Source of the DNA: Lentibacillus sp. CBA3610
GTDB taxonomy: Bacteria > Bacillota > Bacilli > Bacillales > Amphibacillaceae
Assembly: GCF_013373365.1 (NCBI RefSeq)
Contig: NZ_CP035925.1
Span: forward strand, 3,534,001-3,598,000
DNA: 64,000 nt
Reading direction: 5' to 3'
Below the pieces are notes generated by a model. It made no database searches. It was not told the DNA's origin and saw only the letters and a list, made by a program, of their open reading frames with translations. Made by a program: the position numbers and the translations under genes. Each line of letters begins with the position of its first letter. Within the stretch, counting starts at the first letter, position 1. Positions 18,906 to 27,746 of this stretch are shown here, piece by piece.

Positions 18906-19445
18906 TCAGCCAAACATCCGCTTTACTGCCTCTTGGAATTCCCGAAAATAATCCGGTATGTCATCGTCAGCCAATCCGGCCTCCATATTCTCAGCGATTG
19001 ACGCGTTATACCACTTCTGTTCATCATATCCTGCGTTAAAATTGTCCCACAACGCATCGCCCTGGCGTTCAAATTCTTTTTCCATCGATAAAAGGTTATC
19101 CAATTTATCCGCAACAATCAGATATTTCACGTCCTTTGCGGCATATTTAACCGTATCAATGGTGTGCTGTTTTCGCTGGCGCCATGTTTTTGATTTGTCT
19201 TCTGTATGAAGAGAGACAAGCCGGGCAACCTGAATGCCAAATGCTGCTTCAATATCTTCTATTTCATATGGTGTGTCCTCTGCAACGTCGTGCAGGTAAC
19301 CGGCCGAAATCAGTTCATCGCTGAATCCTGAGTCTTCCAGTCGCTTAGCTACGCGTATAGGATGGGTGATATACGGGGTGCCGGAGCTTTTGCGTGTCTG
19401 GCCTTCATGGGCTTTTTCGGCAAAAGTTCTGGCTCGTTGTTTCAT
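18906..19445 (-). CDS. HD-domain phosphohydrolase (RelA/SpoT hydrolase-like)
   Basis: A 179-residue single-domain protein with the SpoT-type HD pattern: KAHEGQTRKSSGTPYITHP, then SAGYLHDVAEDT (metal HD), then IVADKLDNLLS (downstream Asp). Such small proteins may hydrolyse (p)ppGpp, but stand-alone HD proteins of this type are biochemically mixed, so alarmone hydrolysis is inference. ATG at 19445 is chosen over TTG at 19448 because of spacing to GGAGG. Confidence 0.75.
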   Translation of the reverse strand: MKQRARTFAEKAHEGQTRKSSGTPYITHPIRVAKRLEDSGFSDELISAGYLHDVAEDTPYEIEDIEAAFGIQVARLVSLHTEDKSKTWRQRKQHTIDTVKYAAKDVKYLIVADKLDNLLSMEKEFERQGDALWDNFNAGYDEQKWYNASIAENMEAGLADDDIPDYFREFQEAVKRMFG

Positions 19446-19680
19446 CAATTTTCCTCCAGTCAGGCATTTGATATTGTAAGATAGTGTAGCATTTGGTTAA
19501 CCTATATTCAAAGGATGCACCGCAGTAATAGTCTGAGTGAACTATTGCAGTAATGATTTGATGATAATGGCCCCCATTAGAGGGGGTTTGGATTTTTCGT
19601 AATTCCGATGTTCATGATTCCATAAACGTTAAAAACTTGGTATGATAGGAGTAACGACATTTAAGTTAGGATGAATCGTG

Positions 19681-20730
19681 ATGGCTGAAGGAATTAACAA
19701 ACGTAAAACGGAGCATATACGACTGTGTTTAAACGATAATGTGGAAGGTGTGGATAAGTCAACAGGGCTTGAGGGGATTTCGTTCATACATAACGCACTG
19801 CCGGAGATAAATTTTGCCGATATAGAGACGGGCACCCATTTTCTGGACAAGCCACTCAATGCCCCTTTCCTCGTCAGTTCGATGACGGGCGGGTCGGAGC
19901 TGGCGGCGCAAATCAACCGGAATCTGGCGAAAGCAGCTGAACAAAAAGGCTGGGCTGTAGCACTTGGCTCAACAAGAGCTTTATTGGAAAGTGATGCGCA
20001 TCAGGAGTCGTTTTTGATCCGTAAGCATGCACCGACTGTTCCGCTGATTGCTAATATAGGAGCAGTACAATTGAATTACGGTTACGGAGCCGAAGAGTGT
20101 CGGCGGATTGTTGAGTTGACGGGTGCCGACTCGATTCTTCTGCATTTTAATCCGCTGCAGGAAGCTGTCCAGGATGAAGGTGATTTGAATTTCGAGAACC
20201 TGCTGCCGAAAATTGAAAAAGTCTGCTCTGCTTTAGATGTTCCTGTTGGCGCTAAGGAAGTCGGCTTTGGAATCGACGGCACCATCGCCAAAAAACTATA
20301 CGATGCAGGCGTATCTTATATTGATGTGGCAGGCGCCGGTGGAACATCCTGGAGTCAGGTTGAAAAACTAAGGTCCAATGACCCGCTGAAAAAAGCTGCA
20401 GCGGAAGCATTCAATAACTGGGGAATCCCGACAAAGGACTGCATTGTTTCGGTCAGAAGTGCGCTGCCGGATGTTCCGGTCGTTTCCAGTGGTGGCATGA
20501 AAACGGGGATGGATGCAGCAAAAGCCTTGACAATCGGAGCGGACGTCATAGGTTTTGCGAGAAAACTGCTGCAGGCAGCAACTGAGTCGGATGCAGCCGT
20601 TATTGAAACGATGGAACAAATAGAGCTTGAACTGAAGATGACGATGTTTGGCGTGGGAGCCAAAACGCTGGATGACTTGAAAAATACAAAACGCGTATCG
20701 ATCATGGGCAAATCATTGTTGGAAGACTAG
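19681..20730 (+). CDS. fni: Isopentenyl-diphosphate delta-isomerase, type 2
   Basis: FMN- and NADPH-dependent isomerisation of isopentenyl and dimethylallyl diphosphate. The 349-residue TIM-barrel protein starts with RKTEHIRLCL. It has LVSSMTGG, VALGSTRALL, HFNPLQEAVQDEGD and VAGAGGTSW, all standard for type 2 IDI. GTG at 19678 is one codon before the ATG used here; the ribosome site is weak (TTAGGATG), so either is possible. It is monocistronic with a strong terminator. Confidence 0.93.
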   Translation: MAEGINKRKTEHIRLCLNDNVEGVDKSTGLEGISFIHNALPEINFADIETGTHFLDKPLNAPFLVSSMTGGSELAAQINRNLAKAAEQKGWAVALGSTRALLESDAHQESFLIRKHAPTVPLIANIGAVQLNYGYGAEECRRIVELTGADSILLHFNPLQEAVQDEGDLNFENLLPKIEKVCSALDVPVGAKEVGFGIDGTIAKKLYDAGVSYIDVAGAGGTSWSQVEKLRSNDPLKKAAAEAFNNWGIPTKDCIVSVRSALPDVPVVSSGGMKTGMDAAKALTIGADVIGFARKLLQAATESDAAVIETMEQIELELKMTMFGVGAKTLDDLKNTKRVSIMGKSLLED

Positions 20731-20732
20731 TT

Positions 20733-20770
20733 AAAAGAGCTGTTTACTGTATCAGTAAGCAGCTCTTTTA
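20733..20770 (+). terminator. fni terminator
   Basis: AAAGAGCTG-TTACT pairs with AGTAA-CAGCTCTTT, followed by TTATTG. Confidence 0.85.
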
Positions 20771-20797
20771 TTGTTTATAAAACGACGGAAAATATAA

Positions 20798-20893
20798 AAA
20801 CGCCAAAGTGTGAGTGGAAAACGCCAAAGTTCAGTCCAAAAACGCCAAAGTTAAAGTAAGAAACGCCAAAGTTAGTTGGAAAAACGCCAAACA
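20798..20893. repeat. 21-bp spaced-word array B (AAACGCCAAAG)
   Basis: Five units whose CGCCAAA core starts at 20801, 20822, 20843, 20864 and 20885, a step of exactly 21 bp. The conserved word is about 11-13 bases (AAACGCCAAAGTT) with six to eight variable bases between words. It lies after the fni terminator and ends 81 bp before the MBL hydrolase start, so it may be outside or at the edge of that gene's promoter. Confidence 0.9.
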
Positions 20894-20973
20894 TCAGGTT
20901 AACGTTTGATTCAAGAAACATGGTTATAATCCGGAAATCTTCAAATACTAAAGTGAAAAAGGAGGTTTTCATA

Positions 20974-21837
20974 ATGGACAAAGAAATGCATGAACCAAGA
21001 GACAATAAATTCATTCCGATGACATCGGTTACGAGCGGTACAGGACGAGAAGTTATTAATGATGTGTATTATTATACAGATCAGATTGCAAATATTGCTT
21101 TTCTCGGTTATCCGGATAGAGGTGATTGGGTGTTGGTTGATGCCGGACTGCCGGGTGCTGCTGATGAAATCCGCTCAGTTGCGGCCGAGCGTTTTGGAGA
21201 GGACAGCAGGCCATCTGCCATTATTCTGACGCATGGGCATTTCGATCATGTCGGTGGTTTGCTTGAGCTAGTAGATGAATGGAATGTCCCGGTATACGCC
21301 CATGAATTGGAAATGCCATATTTAACCGGTGAAAAGAGTTATCCAGAGCCGGATCCGGGTGTAGAAGGAGGCACATTAGCCAAGATATCCGGCATTTACC
21401 CAAATGAACCGATTAATTTAGGTAACGCCGTAAAACCATTGCCGGATGACAATACAATCCCCGGTCTGGAGGATTGGGAATGGATCCACACCCCCGGACA
21501 TTCGCCGGGTCATGTAGCATTTTACCGGGAAAAGGATTCATTGCTCCTATCAGGGGATGCATTCATCACGGTGAGACAAGATTCGTTTTACAATGTATTG
21601 ATGCAAAATGATGAAGTCAATGGACCACCACGTTACTTAACAACGGATTGGGATGCTGCCAAAAAATCCGTGGAAAAATTGGAAGCACTCAACCCTGGTA
21701 TGGTGGTGCCCGGTCATGGAACAGCTATGGAAGGAGAGGAGCTGAAAGAAGGTTTGAGTCATCTTGTTCAAACGTTTGATCAAACTGCAGTACCAGACTA
21801 CGGCCGTTATGTTGACGAACAAGATAAACAACATTAA
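20974..21837 (+). CDS. MBL-fold metallo-hydrolase
   Basis: A 287-residue protein of the metallo-beta-lactamase fold. Seen: the metal-binding THGHFDHVGG, the strand LLSGDAF, GHSPGHVAFYR, and VVPGHGTAM near the C-terminus. It is probably a glyoxalase II-like or other thioester/lactone hydrolase; no specific substrate can be read. The upstream frame is open, but the ATG at 20974 has AAAAAGGAGG at ideal spacing. It is preceded by repeat array B. Confidence 0.82.
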   Translation: MDKEMHEPRDNKFIPMTSVTSGTGREVINDVYYYTDQIANIAFLGYPDRGDWVLVDAGLPGAADEIRSVAAERFGEDSRPSAIILTHGHFDHVGGLLELVDEWNVPVYAHELEMPYLTGEKSYPEPDPGVEGGTLAKISGIYPNEPINLGNAVKPLPDDNTIPGLEDWEWIHTPGHSPGHVAFYREKDSLLLSGDAFITVRQDSFYNVLMQNDEVNGPPRYLTTDWDAAKKSVEKLEALNPGMVVPGHGTAMEGEELKEGLSHLVQTFDQTAVPDYGRYVDEQDKQH

Positions 21838-21871
21838 TCCGAAAAAAGAAATTTTAATTGGAACAAAATAG

Positions 21872-21904
21872 GGAGGTACCGGTTATCTTTGCCGTTTCCT
21901 CCCA
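21872..21904 (+). terminator. Possible terminator after MBL hydrolase
   Basis: GGGAGG-ACCGG can pair with CCG-TTCCTCCC, but the stem has mismatches and no T run follows, so termination is uncertain. Confidence 0.35.
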
Positions 21905-22010
21905 TTCATCTAAACACGTTCGTTTCTGAAAAACGTTGTTCATCCAAGCATAATATTTAATTTTAAAGTTGAGCCTGTGCTAAAATAACAGACAGAAATG
22001 AGGTGTTTAA

Positions 22011-22736
22011 ATGAATATAGAGGTATGGTCAGATTTTGTATGTCCGTTTTGTTATATAGGTAAACGCAGATTGGAATCGGCTCTGGAGCAATTTCAACAT
22101 AGTGATGATATAGAACTCGCGTATAAAAGTTATGAACTGGATCCGGAGGCTGAAGTGAATCCTGGTCAGAATATGCATGAATATCTGGCTGCTAAAAAAG
22201 GAATGTCTTATGAACAGGCAAAAAGCATGAATGAAAGTCTGGGAGAACAGGCTGCAGAAGTTGGATTAACATACCATTTTGATTCGATGCAGCACACGAA
22301 TACATTTGATGCGCACCGTGTCGCCAAGTATGCCGCTGAAAAAGGCAAAGGGAAAGAAATGACGGAGCGCCTCTTGAAAGCTTATTTTACAGATTCGGAA
22401 TTGATCAGTGACCACGCAACATTGATTAAACTTGCTGGTGAAGTTGGTCTGGATGAGGATGATGTGACAGCCTTGCTGAAGGTGGATGATTATGCTATCC
22501 ATGTACGGGCCGATGAAGAGCAAGCGAGACAATTGGGCGTGCAAGGCGTCCCATTCTTTGTTTTTAACGAAAAGTACGCTGTATCCGGCGCCCAGCCACA
22601 GGAAGTCTTCACTGAAGTGCTGCAAAAAGTATGGGATGAAGAGAATGAAAAACCGGTATTGCAATCATTAGATCCAAAAAAATCAAAAACCACATATTGC
22701 ACGGATGAGGGCTGCGAAACTGTGGAAGACGATTAA
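22011..22736 (+). CDS. DsbA-family oxidoreductase (FrnE-like)
   Basis: A 241-residue thioredoxin-fold protein without a signal peptide, so cytoplasmic. The active site is CPFC in SDFVCPFCYIGKRR. The long helical insertion and the cis-proline strand GVQGVPFFVFN match the FrnE/2-hydroxychromene-carboxylate isomerase-like group. A short C-terminal tail adds CTDEGCE, a further CxxxxC pair also seen in FrnE-type proteins. The start has GAGG at proper spacing. It is followed by a strong terminator. Confidence 0.85.
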   Translation: MNIEVWSDFVCPFCYIGKRRLESALEQFQHSDDIELAYKSYELDPEAEVNPGQNMHEYLAAKKGMSYEQAKSMNESLGEQAAEVGLTYHFDSMQHTNTFDAHRVAKYAAEKGKGKEMTERLLKAYFTDSELISDHATLIKLAGEVGLDEDDVTALLKVDDYAIHVRADEEQARQLGVQGVPFFVFNEKYAVSGAQPQEVFTEVLQKVWDEENEKPVLQSLDPKKSKTTYCTDEGCETVEDD

Positions 22737-22788
22737 CGTCATTATGATTCAGACTGCGATAAAAAAATCAATTTATATGAAATGAGCA

Positions 22789-22832
22789 AAAAGAACCTTT
22801 AAAACGTGATGTCACGTTTTAAAGGTTCTTTA
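22789..22832 (+). terminator. Terminator of DsbA-like gene
   Basis: Near-perfect 19-bp stem AAAGAACCTTTAAAACGTG with its complement, then T-rich sequence. Confidence 0.92.
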
Positions 22833-22861
22833 TATGTTTACAAATTTTTTTATAAATTATG

Positions 22862-22927
22862 TTGCAGTTGTCACAAAATCTGCTATAATTGAGTCAGCAT
22901 CTAATTGATAATGATTTTCATTATTAA
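22862..22927 (+). promoter_or_regulatory. Fur-regulated promoter of the yclNOP region
   Basis: TTGCAG (22862-22867) and TATAAT (22884-22889) are 16 bp apart. The sequence TTGATAATGATTTTCATTA and its continuation (22905-22927) match the Fur box consensus closely. Iron-replete repression by Fur is expected. Confidence 0.8.
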
Positions 22928-22969
22928 TTAGAATCTATAAAAAATAATAATCATTTTAATGTGTATTCG

Positions 22970-23230
22970 AGGGTTTTTTATGAAGATTTGGCATCTGGTG
23001 ATGGTAGCAATTAAGTAAAAATAAAATTCGTTTCATCGACTGCCCTGGGTACATTGGATTCATCCGGATCGGGCATTTTGCTTGCGCTGATGGTTTACTT
23101 TCAGACATATTATTTATTCTGACAGAAGACCAAAAGCAACTACAGCATGCGGCATGGAAGTAGAATAACGCGACTGAATATTAATTGCTGGAATGAGTAT
23201 GAGTGGCGTTGGCCTCATTATGTAGCAGTT
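22970..23230 (+). pseudogene. Scrambled remnant of a FecCD-type permease
   Basis: The 5' part translates to KIKFVSSTALGTLDSSGSG and ILLALMVYFQ. These match the NKFVSPTTAGTLDAARLG and following segment of the permease fragment at 23267. Further on, 23180-23228 reads ILIAGMSMSGVGLIM, which in a normal permease comes before, not after, that segment. Stops are frequent. It is best read as a rearranged relic of another permease copy. Confidence 0.55.
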
Positions 23231-23266
23231 AAGCAGGAATCAACAAACAAGTTGTGAGGTTTAAGT

Positions 23267-24085
23267 ATGAGACTATGGATATTAATAATTGTAACTATCA
23301 TTCTGTCAGTGATATCGCTATTTTTAGGTGCGATAGATATTAGCTTAAATGACTTGCTGGATTTAGATTCGGATGAACTGCAAATCTTTTTAATAAGTCG
23401 AGTGCCCCGGTTATTGGCCATTATAATGGCAGGCGCAGGAATGAGTATAGCTGGTCTGATTATGCAGAGTTTGAGTCGGAATAAATTTGTATCTCCAACA
23501 ACAGCTGGAACATTAGATGCAGCTAGACTGGGGATCATGATGTCTATGCTGTTTATTACAAATGTCACGTACACACAGCAAGTTATATTCAGCTTCGCGT
23601 TCTCTTTAATAGGTACATTCCTTTTTATGCAAATTCTGGACCGCATTAAATTTAAAGACGTTATATTTGTTCCATTAATTGGGATTAATGTTATGGGGAT
23701 TATATTCTATATTTACGCAAATAAATTTACTGTTGCCGGTATGGGAGAGGATTTTGCAAAAACTTAGGGATGAGTTATAAAGGTAGTCCTTAATTTAGGT
23801 CTTATTCTTGTCGCCATTATTTCTAACATCCGGTCGTAATTAACTTGTCCGGTGTTATTCCGTTTTTTTAGGTTATTGTACCTAACATCGTGTCTTTTTT
23901 TAAGGGAGATAACATTCCGTAAAACAATTACTCTTACAATGGTAGTCGGAGTTGCATTTTTAATTAATTTGCGACATAAATCGGTCGTATCATCGTATAT
24001 CGTATGAGATACCAAGCAAACGTTACAGTGGCAGTATTTGGCAGTGCAATCTTCTTTAATTTTTGTTAGTTATTTAGGGGGAGAA
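23267..24085 (+). pseudogene. yclN: Iron-siderophore ABC permease YclN-like, broken
   Basis: It begins as a normal FecCD-family permease with ISRVPRLLAIIMAGAGMSIAG and NKFVSPTTAGTLDAARLG. It hits a stop at about codon 167 after GEDFAK. Downstream the homology continues in other frames (FLGLIVPNIVS-like, then FKGDNI and TITLTMVVGVAFLIN), with several frame changes and an overall deletion of roughly 120 bases. The start has a good RNA context but no full-length product can form. The intact gene would supply one of two permease subunits of the importer. Confidence 0.85.
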
Positions 24086-24089
24086 GCAT

Positions 24090-25043
24090 ATGCAGAAAAT
24101 AGTAAGAGGTTTGATTTTTTTAGCGGTACTAGTCATATAGTGTTTTATTGTATGCATTTTATGATATAAAGGGTGGTTTTGATTATGCCTTTCCAAGACG
24201 TGTTATTCGTATAGCGGCCATGATGGTTACGGGAATAGCTATTTCTTATGCAACAGTTGCGTTCCATACCATTACACACGTATATTAACCCTTCCATTAT
24301 GGGGATTGAACTCCATGTTATGAAGTTGTGCCAGACTCATTTTCTTTTTTGGCAGGATCGACGTCGATTTGGGTGTCAAACTATTTGAACTTTGGTGCAG
24401 CGCTTATTGCAATGGTTTCTATCGCGCTAATTTTATAATCGGTTCTATTTCAGAACAAAAAATAATATCCAATCTATTTATTTTGCTGTTAGTTGGTATC
24501 ATTTTAGGAACGCTTCTCGGGAGTTTTGTAACGTTTCTCCAGGTTTTAATTGACCCTGTGGAGTATATAGCCTGCAAACATTCATTGCAAGTTTCACTGA
24601 TGCAAGCAGAATTTTGTAATGTTGGCGAATTGCCATGTTTAGTCGTTGCATTTTTATTTACGGCCATCGTATTATGCATCAGCTGAAATTTATGTGTTGG
24701 GTCGTGAAAAATGCTATCAAATCTTGGTATAAATTACGACCGTATGGTAATGAATATTCTAATTTTAGCTTCGGTGTTGATTGCGACGTCAACAGCGTTA
24801 GTTGGCCCGATTACGTTCTTAGGTTTATTGGTAGCAAACTTGTCCTATCAATACCTGGTTACATATAAGCACTCAATCCTAATATTAGGAGCAAGTCTTA
24901 TAAGTATTATTGCGTTAGTAGGGGGACAGTTTATTGTTGAACATATATTTGAATTGAGAACGACTTTGAGCGTTATTATTAATTTCATTGGTGGTATTTA
25001 CTTCATTTACTTATTATTAAAGGAAAGCAGGGGGATAAAATGA
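24090..25043 (+). pseudogene. yclO: Iron-siderophore ABC permease YclO-like, broken
   Basis: Starts at 24090 behind GGGGGAGA and stops after about 16 codons. Homology resumes in shifted frames: FDYAFPRRVIRIAAMMVTGIA, then ILTPSIMG and FFLAGSTSIWV. A clean block follows from about 24450 (SNLFILLLVGIILGTLLGSF) and from 24711 to the end (LGINYDRMVMNILILASVLI). The total length is near normal (about 318 codons), so the damage is mostly small indels. The stop overlaps the start of yclP, showing the original operon coupling. Confidence 0.85.
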
Positions 25044-25813
25044 TTGAAATCAATGAGTTGACGAAGCGATTTGGTAAAAAAGATGTTGTGGATAAAGTTT
25101 CCGTAAACATTAAGCCTGGGACGATAACGTCATTTATCGGTCCGAATGGGGCTGGAAAATCTACATTATTGTCAATGGTGAGCCGGTTTTTGGATTCTGA
25201 TACCGGTGAAGTATTAGTTGACCAGGAAAACGTGAAAAAGTGGAAGTCGAATGATTTTGCAAAACGTGTTTCAATTTTAAAACAGTCCAACTTTTTAAAT
25301 GTCCGTTTAACGGTACGTGAATTAATTTCATTTGGCCGATATCCGTATTCTAAAGGCCGCTTGACAGCAGAAGATGAAACGTTTGTCGATCAAGCTATTG
25401 ATTATATGAACTTGCAGGATATGGCGGATCAGTTGATTGACGAGTTATCTGGTGGACAGAAACAGCGTGCATTTATCGCGATGGTCATTGCTCAGGATAC
25501 AGAATATATATTACTTGATGAGCCTTTAAACAACTTGGACATGAAGCATTCTGTGCAAATTATGAAAACACTAAGGAAGCTTGTGAACGAACTTGGTAAA
25601 ACGGTTGTTATTGTGTTGCATGATATTAATTTTGCATCTGTCTATTCAGATCGTATTGCCGCATTAAAGGATGGAAAATTAGTAAAAAACGGTCCGACAC
25701 AAGAAATTATTAATTCCAAAACGCTTCGTGAAATTTATGAAATGGATATACCCGTTCATGAACAGAACGACGGTTGTCGTATTTGTGTTTATTTTAACGC
25801 GCGTGCAAATTAG
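25040..25813 (+). CDS. yclP: Iron-siderophore ABC transporter ATP-binding protein
   Basis: ATPase subunit of a FecE-like importer, 257 residues, apparently intact. Seen: Walker A GPNGAGKST, Q-loop LKQSNFLNVRLTVRELI, signature LSGGQKQR, Walker B YILLDEP and the H-loop VIVLHDINFA. It overlaps the last four bases of the yclO pseudogene. In Bacillus the YclNOPQ set imports petrobactin. With both permeases broken, this ATPase has no partner in the window, though it might serve another permease. Confidence 0.88.
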   Translation: MIEINELTKRFGKKDVVDKVSVNIKPGTITSFIGPNGAGKSTLLSMVSRFLDSDTGEVLVDQENVKKWKSNDFAKRVSILKQSNFLNVRLTVRELISFGRYPYSKGRLTAEDETFVDQAIDYMNLQDMADQLIDELSGGQKQRAFIAMVIAQDTEYILLDEPLNNLDMKHSVQIMKTLRKLVNELGKTVVIVLHDINFASVYSDRIAALKDGKLVKNGPTQEIINSKTLREIYEMDIPVHEQNDGCRICVYFNARAN

Positions 25814-25884
25814 CCGGAAATTTACACATATTAATTGATGATTGTATATTAAACACATTTTCATTTAATTTTTATCTCTGAACA

Positions 25885-25975
25885 GCCCGTATAAACGTAA
25901 CCCCCTTCGTTAGGTACGGGTGGTTTTGTGAATAACAGCAAAGTATACAGAACGCCCTTCATTAAAGGCGTTATA
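25885..25975 (+). terminator. Two small hairpins after yclP
   Basis: CCCGTA...TACGGG (about 25890-25922) followed by TGGTTTTG, and AACGCC...GGCGTT (about 25950-25973). Both are plausible terminators for the yclNOP transcript. Confidence 0.5.
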
Positions 25976-26064
25976 CAACAATATATAATAGTTCAAAAAT
26001 TTCATATAAATTTGGCTCTTCACCATAATCTATGGTTGATAAATCAAATTTAATTTGATGATTA

Positions 26065-26200
26065 CGATCGCTACGGGAAAACACTACGCTTTCCGTGGGC
26101 CCCGAGCTCGAGCCTCCTCGAAAAAAGAAGTTCGCTTTTTTCTGTGGGGTCTTCACACTGCGCTTTCCCACAAGAGTCTACGTGTTTTTCCTCCGCTATC
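26065..26200. repeat. Bacillaceae-type intergenic repeat
   Basis: The sequence runs CGCTTTCCGTGGGCCCCGAG-like, then CCTCCTCG, a hairpin GAAAAAAG/CTTTTTTC (26120-26142), GTGGGGTCTTC, CGCTTTCCCAC and GAGTCTACGTG-TTTTCCTCCGC. I recognise this pattern from intergenic repeats common in Bacillus and relatives; that is from memory. It may be a decayed mobile element, and it separates yclP from yclQ. Confidence 0.55.
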
Positions 26201-26287
26201 TAGTTGCTAATGCCATATTTATTCATATATTTCAACCCTGGATTTTGGCGTTGACCCATAAATTTTTGAAAAAATTCGTATAAGGCA

Positions 26288-26355
26288 TTGACGAAAATGA
26301 TTAATGATTCTATAATCGTTACAACCTTAATTGATAATGATTATCATTATTGATT
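26288..26355 (+). promoter_or_regulatory. Fur-regulated promoter of yclQ
   Basis: TTGACG (26288-26293) and TATAAT (26311-26316) are 17 bp apart. A perfect 19-bp Fur box GATAATGATTATCATTATT lies at 26333-26351. This gives yclQ its own iron-repressed promoter. Confidence 0.9.
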
Positions 26356-26387
26356 GAACGGTTAAAATAATATGAGGAGGAATAAAT

Positions 26388-27440
26388 ATGATGCAAAAGA
26401 GGATAATACTTGGCATTACTTTTGCGATGCTGGTGCTCTTTCTTATAGCTTGTGGCGGGTCTAATAATGAATCTGCTGGTGAAGAAAATACAGCTTCTTC
26501 CGGGGACGGAACAACTGAAGAGGATACAGAAGAGAATGCAGAAGAAACTGGTTCTACATATCCAATGACAGTTTCTCCAACGCTTTCTTCACATGAAAGC
26601 AGAAATGGAACTCAAAGTAATTTTAACGATGTAAATTTTGAGTCCCAGCCTGAAAATATTGTTGTATTTGATTATGGTTTCTTGGATACACTGGATGCAC
26701 TTGGTGTTGAAGGGATTGTTGGGGTTCCTCAGGGCTCTTCCGTACCATCACACCTTGAAGATTACAATTCAGATGAGTATACAAATATCGGAACATTAAA
26801 AGAACCGTTACTTGAAGATATTGCAGCATTAGAGCCGGATGTCATCTTTATCTCCGGTCGTCAAGCCGCATTCTATGATCAATTAAAAGAAATCACGCCT
26901 AATGTCGTATATGTGGGTACTGATCAAGAACAACATTGGGAAACATTTTCGGCTTCTGTAGATATAGCAGCGAAAATGTTCGGTAAACAAGCGGAAGCTG
27001 ATGAATATATGGCTGATTTAAACTCTAAACAAGAAGAAATAAATAACCTTGCTTCAAATTTTGAATCAAGCTTAGTTACGATGTACAATGAAGGTCAATT
27101 ATCCGGTTATTCAACCCCCTCCCGTTTTGGCTACGTTTATGATTTATACGGATTCCAGCCAGTGACAGATGATATCGAATCTTCAAGCCATGGTTCCAAC
27201 TTTGGATATGAAGCAGTTTTAGAATTCAATCCGGAAGTATTATTTGTAATCGACCGTACTGCAGCTATTAGCGATGGTTCAAACATTGAGTCTGATATGG
27301 AAAATGACATTATTCAACAAACGAATGCTTATCAAAACGATCGTATTGTATACTTAGACCCTCAATTGTGGTACTTAGGTGGCGCCGGTTTACAATCCGA
27401 GCTTGCAAAAATGGAAGAAATATTAGCTGAATTGGAATAG
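26388..27440 (+). CDS. yclQ: Iron-siderophore substrate-binding lipoprotein
   Basis: Extracellular, lipid-anchored binding protein of an iron-siderophore importer. A signal peptide ends in the lipobox LIACGG, followed by an acidic linker (about residues 24-60) and a type III periplasmic-binding fold. Seen: NIVVFDYGFLDTLDALGV, then LEPDVIFISGRQ. The 350-residue length is somewhat above the Bacillus YclQ because of the acidic linker. AGGAGG precedes the start and a perfect Fur box lies upstream. It is intact although the permease genes next door are not. Confidence 0.88.
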   Translation: MMQKRIILGITFAMLVLFLIACGGSNNESAGEENTASSGDGTTEEDTEENAEETGSTYPMTVSPTLSSHESRNGTQSNFNDVNFESQPENIVVFDYGFLDTLDALGVEGIVGVPQGSSVPSHLEDYNSDEYTNIGTLKEPLLEDIAALEPDVIFISGRQAAFYDQLKEITPNVVYVGTDQEQHWETFSASVDIAAKMFGKQAEADEYMADLNSKQEEINNLASNFESSLVTMYNEGQLSGYSTPSRFGYVYDLYGFQPVTDDIESSSHGSNFGYEAVLEFNPEVLFVIDRTAAISDGSNIESDMENDIIQQTNAYQNDRIVYLDPQLWYLGGAGLQSELAKMEEILAELE

Positions 27441-27542
27441 GTTAAATCCGATTGAAATATAATTCCTGTAATTAGAGATTAATTGACGGCAATAGCACCA
27501 ATGATTCACCTTGGTGTTGATAATAATAGGGTGATAATCAAG

Positions 27543-27572
27543 AGGGGATTGACTAATTAGTCGATCCCTTTT
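27543..27572 (+). terminator. yclQ terminator
   Basis: AGGGGAT-GAC pairs with GTC-ATCCCT, loop TAATTA, followed by TTTTG. Confidence 0.8.
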
Positions 27573-27746
27573 GTGTGGCAGAATTGAGTAAAAACCCCGA
27601 TAAATTGTAACCAAAATGTTAAGAGCGTGACGAGTCCTATTGTCACAGGAATGGATTTAATTTAATGCTATAATAAAACTTGCGGTATTCCCATATAATA
27701 TGTTTGAATGAAAGAACCATGTAAAGAAATGAGGGACAAGTATCTT

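Noticed and set aside
20798-20893. Array B (and E) as CRISPR
   Set aside because: Repeats of 8-13 bases with 8-10 base gaps are far too short, the gaps are not full spacers, and no cas gene is in the window.
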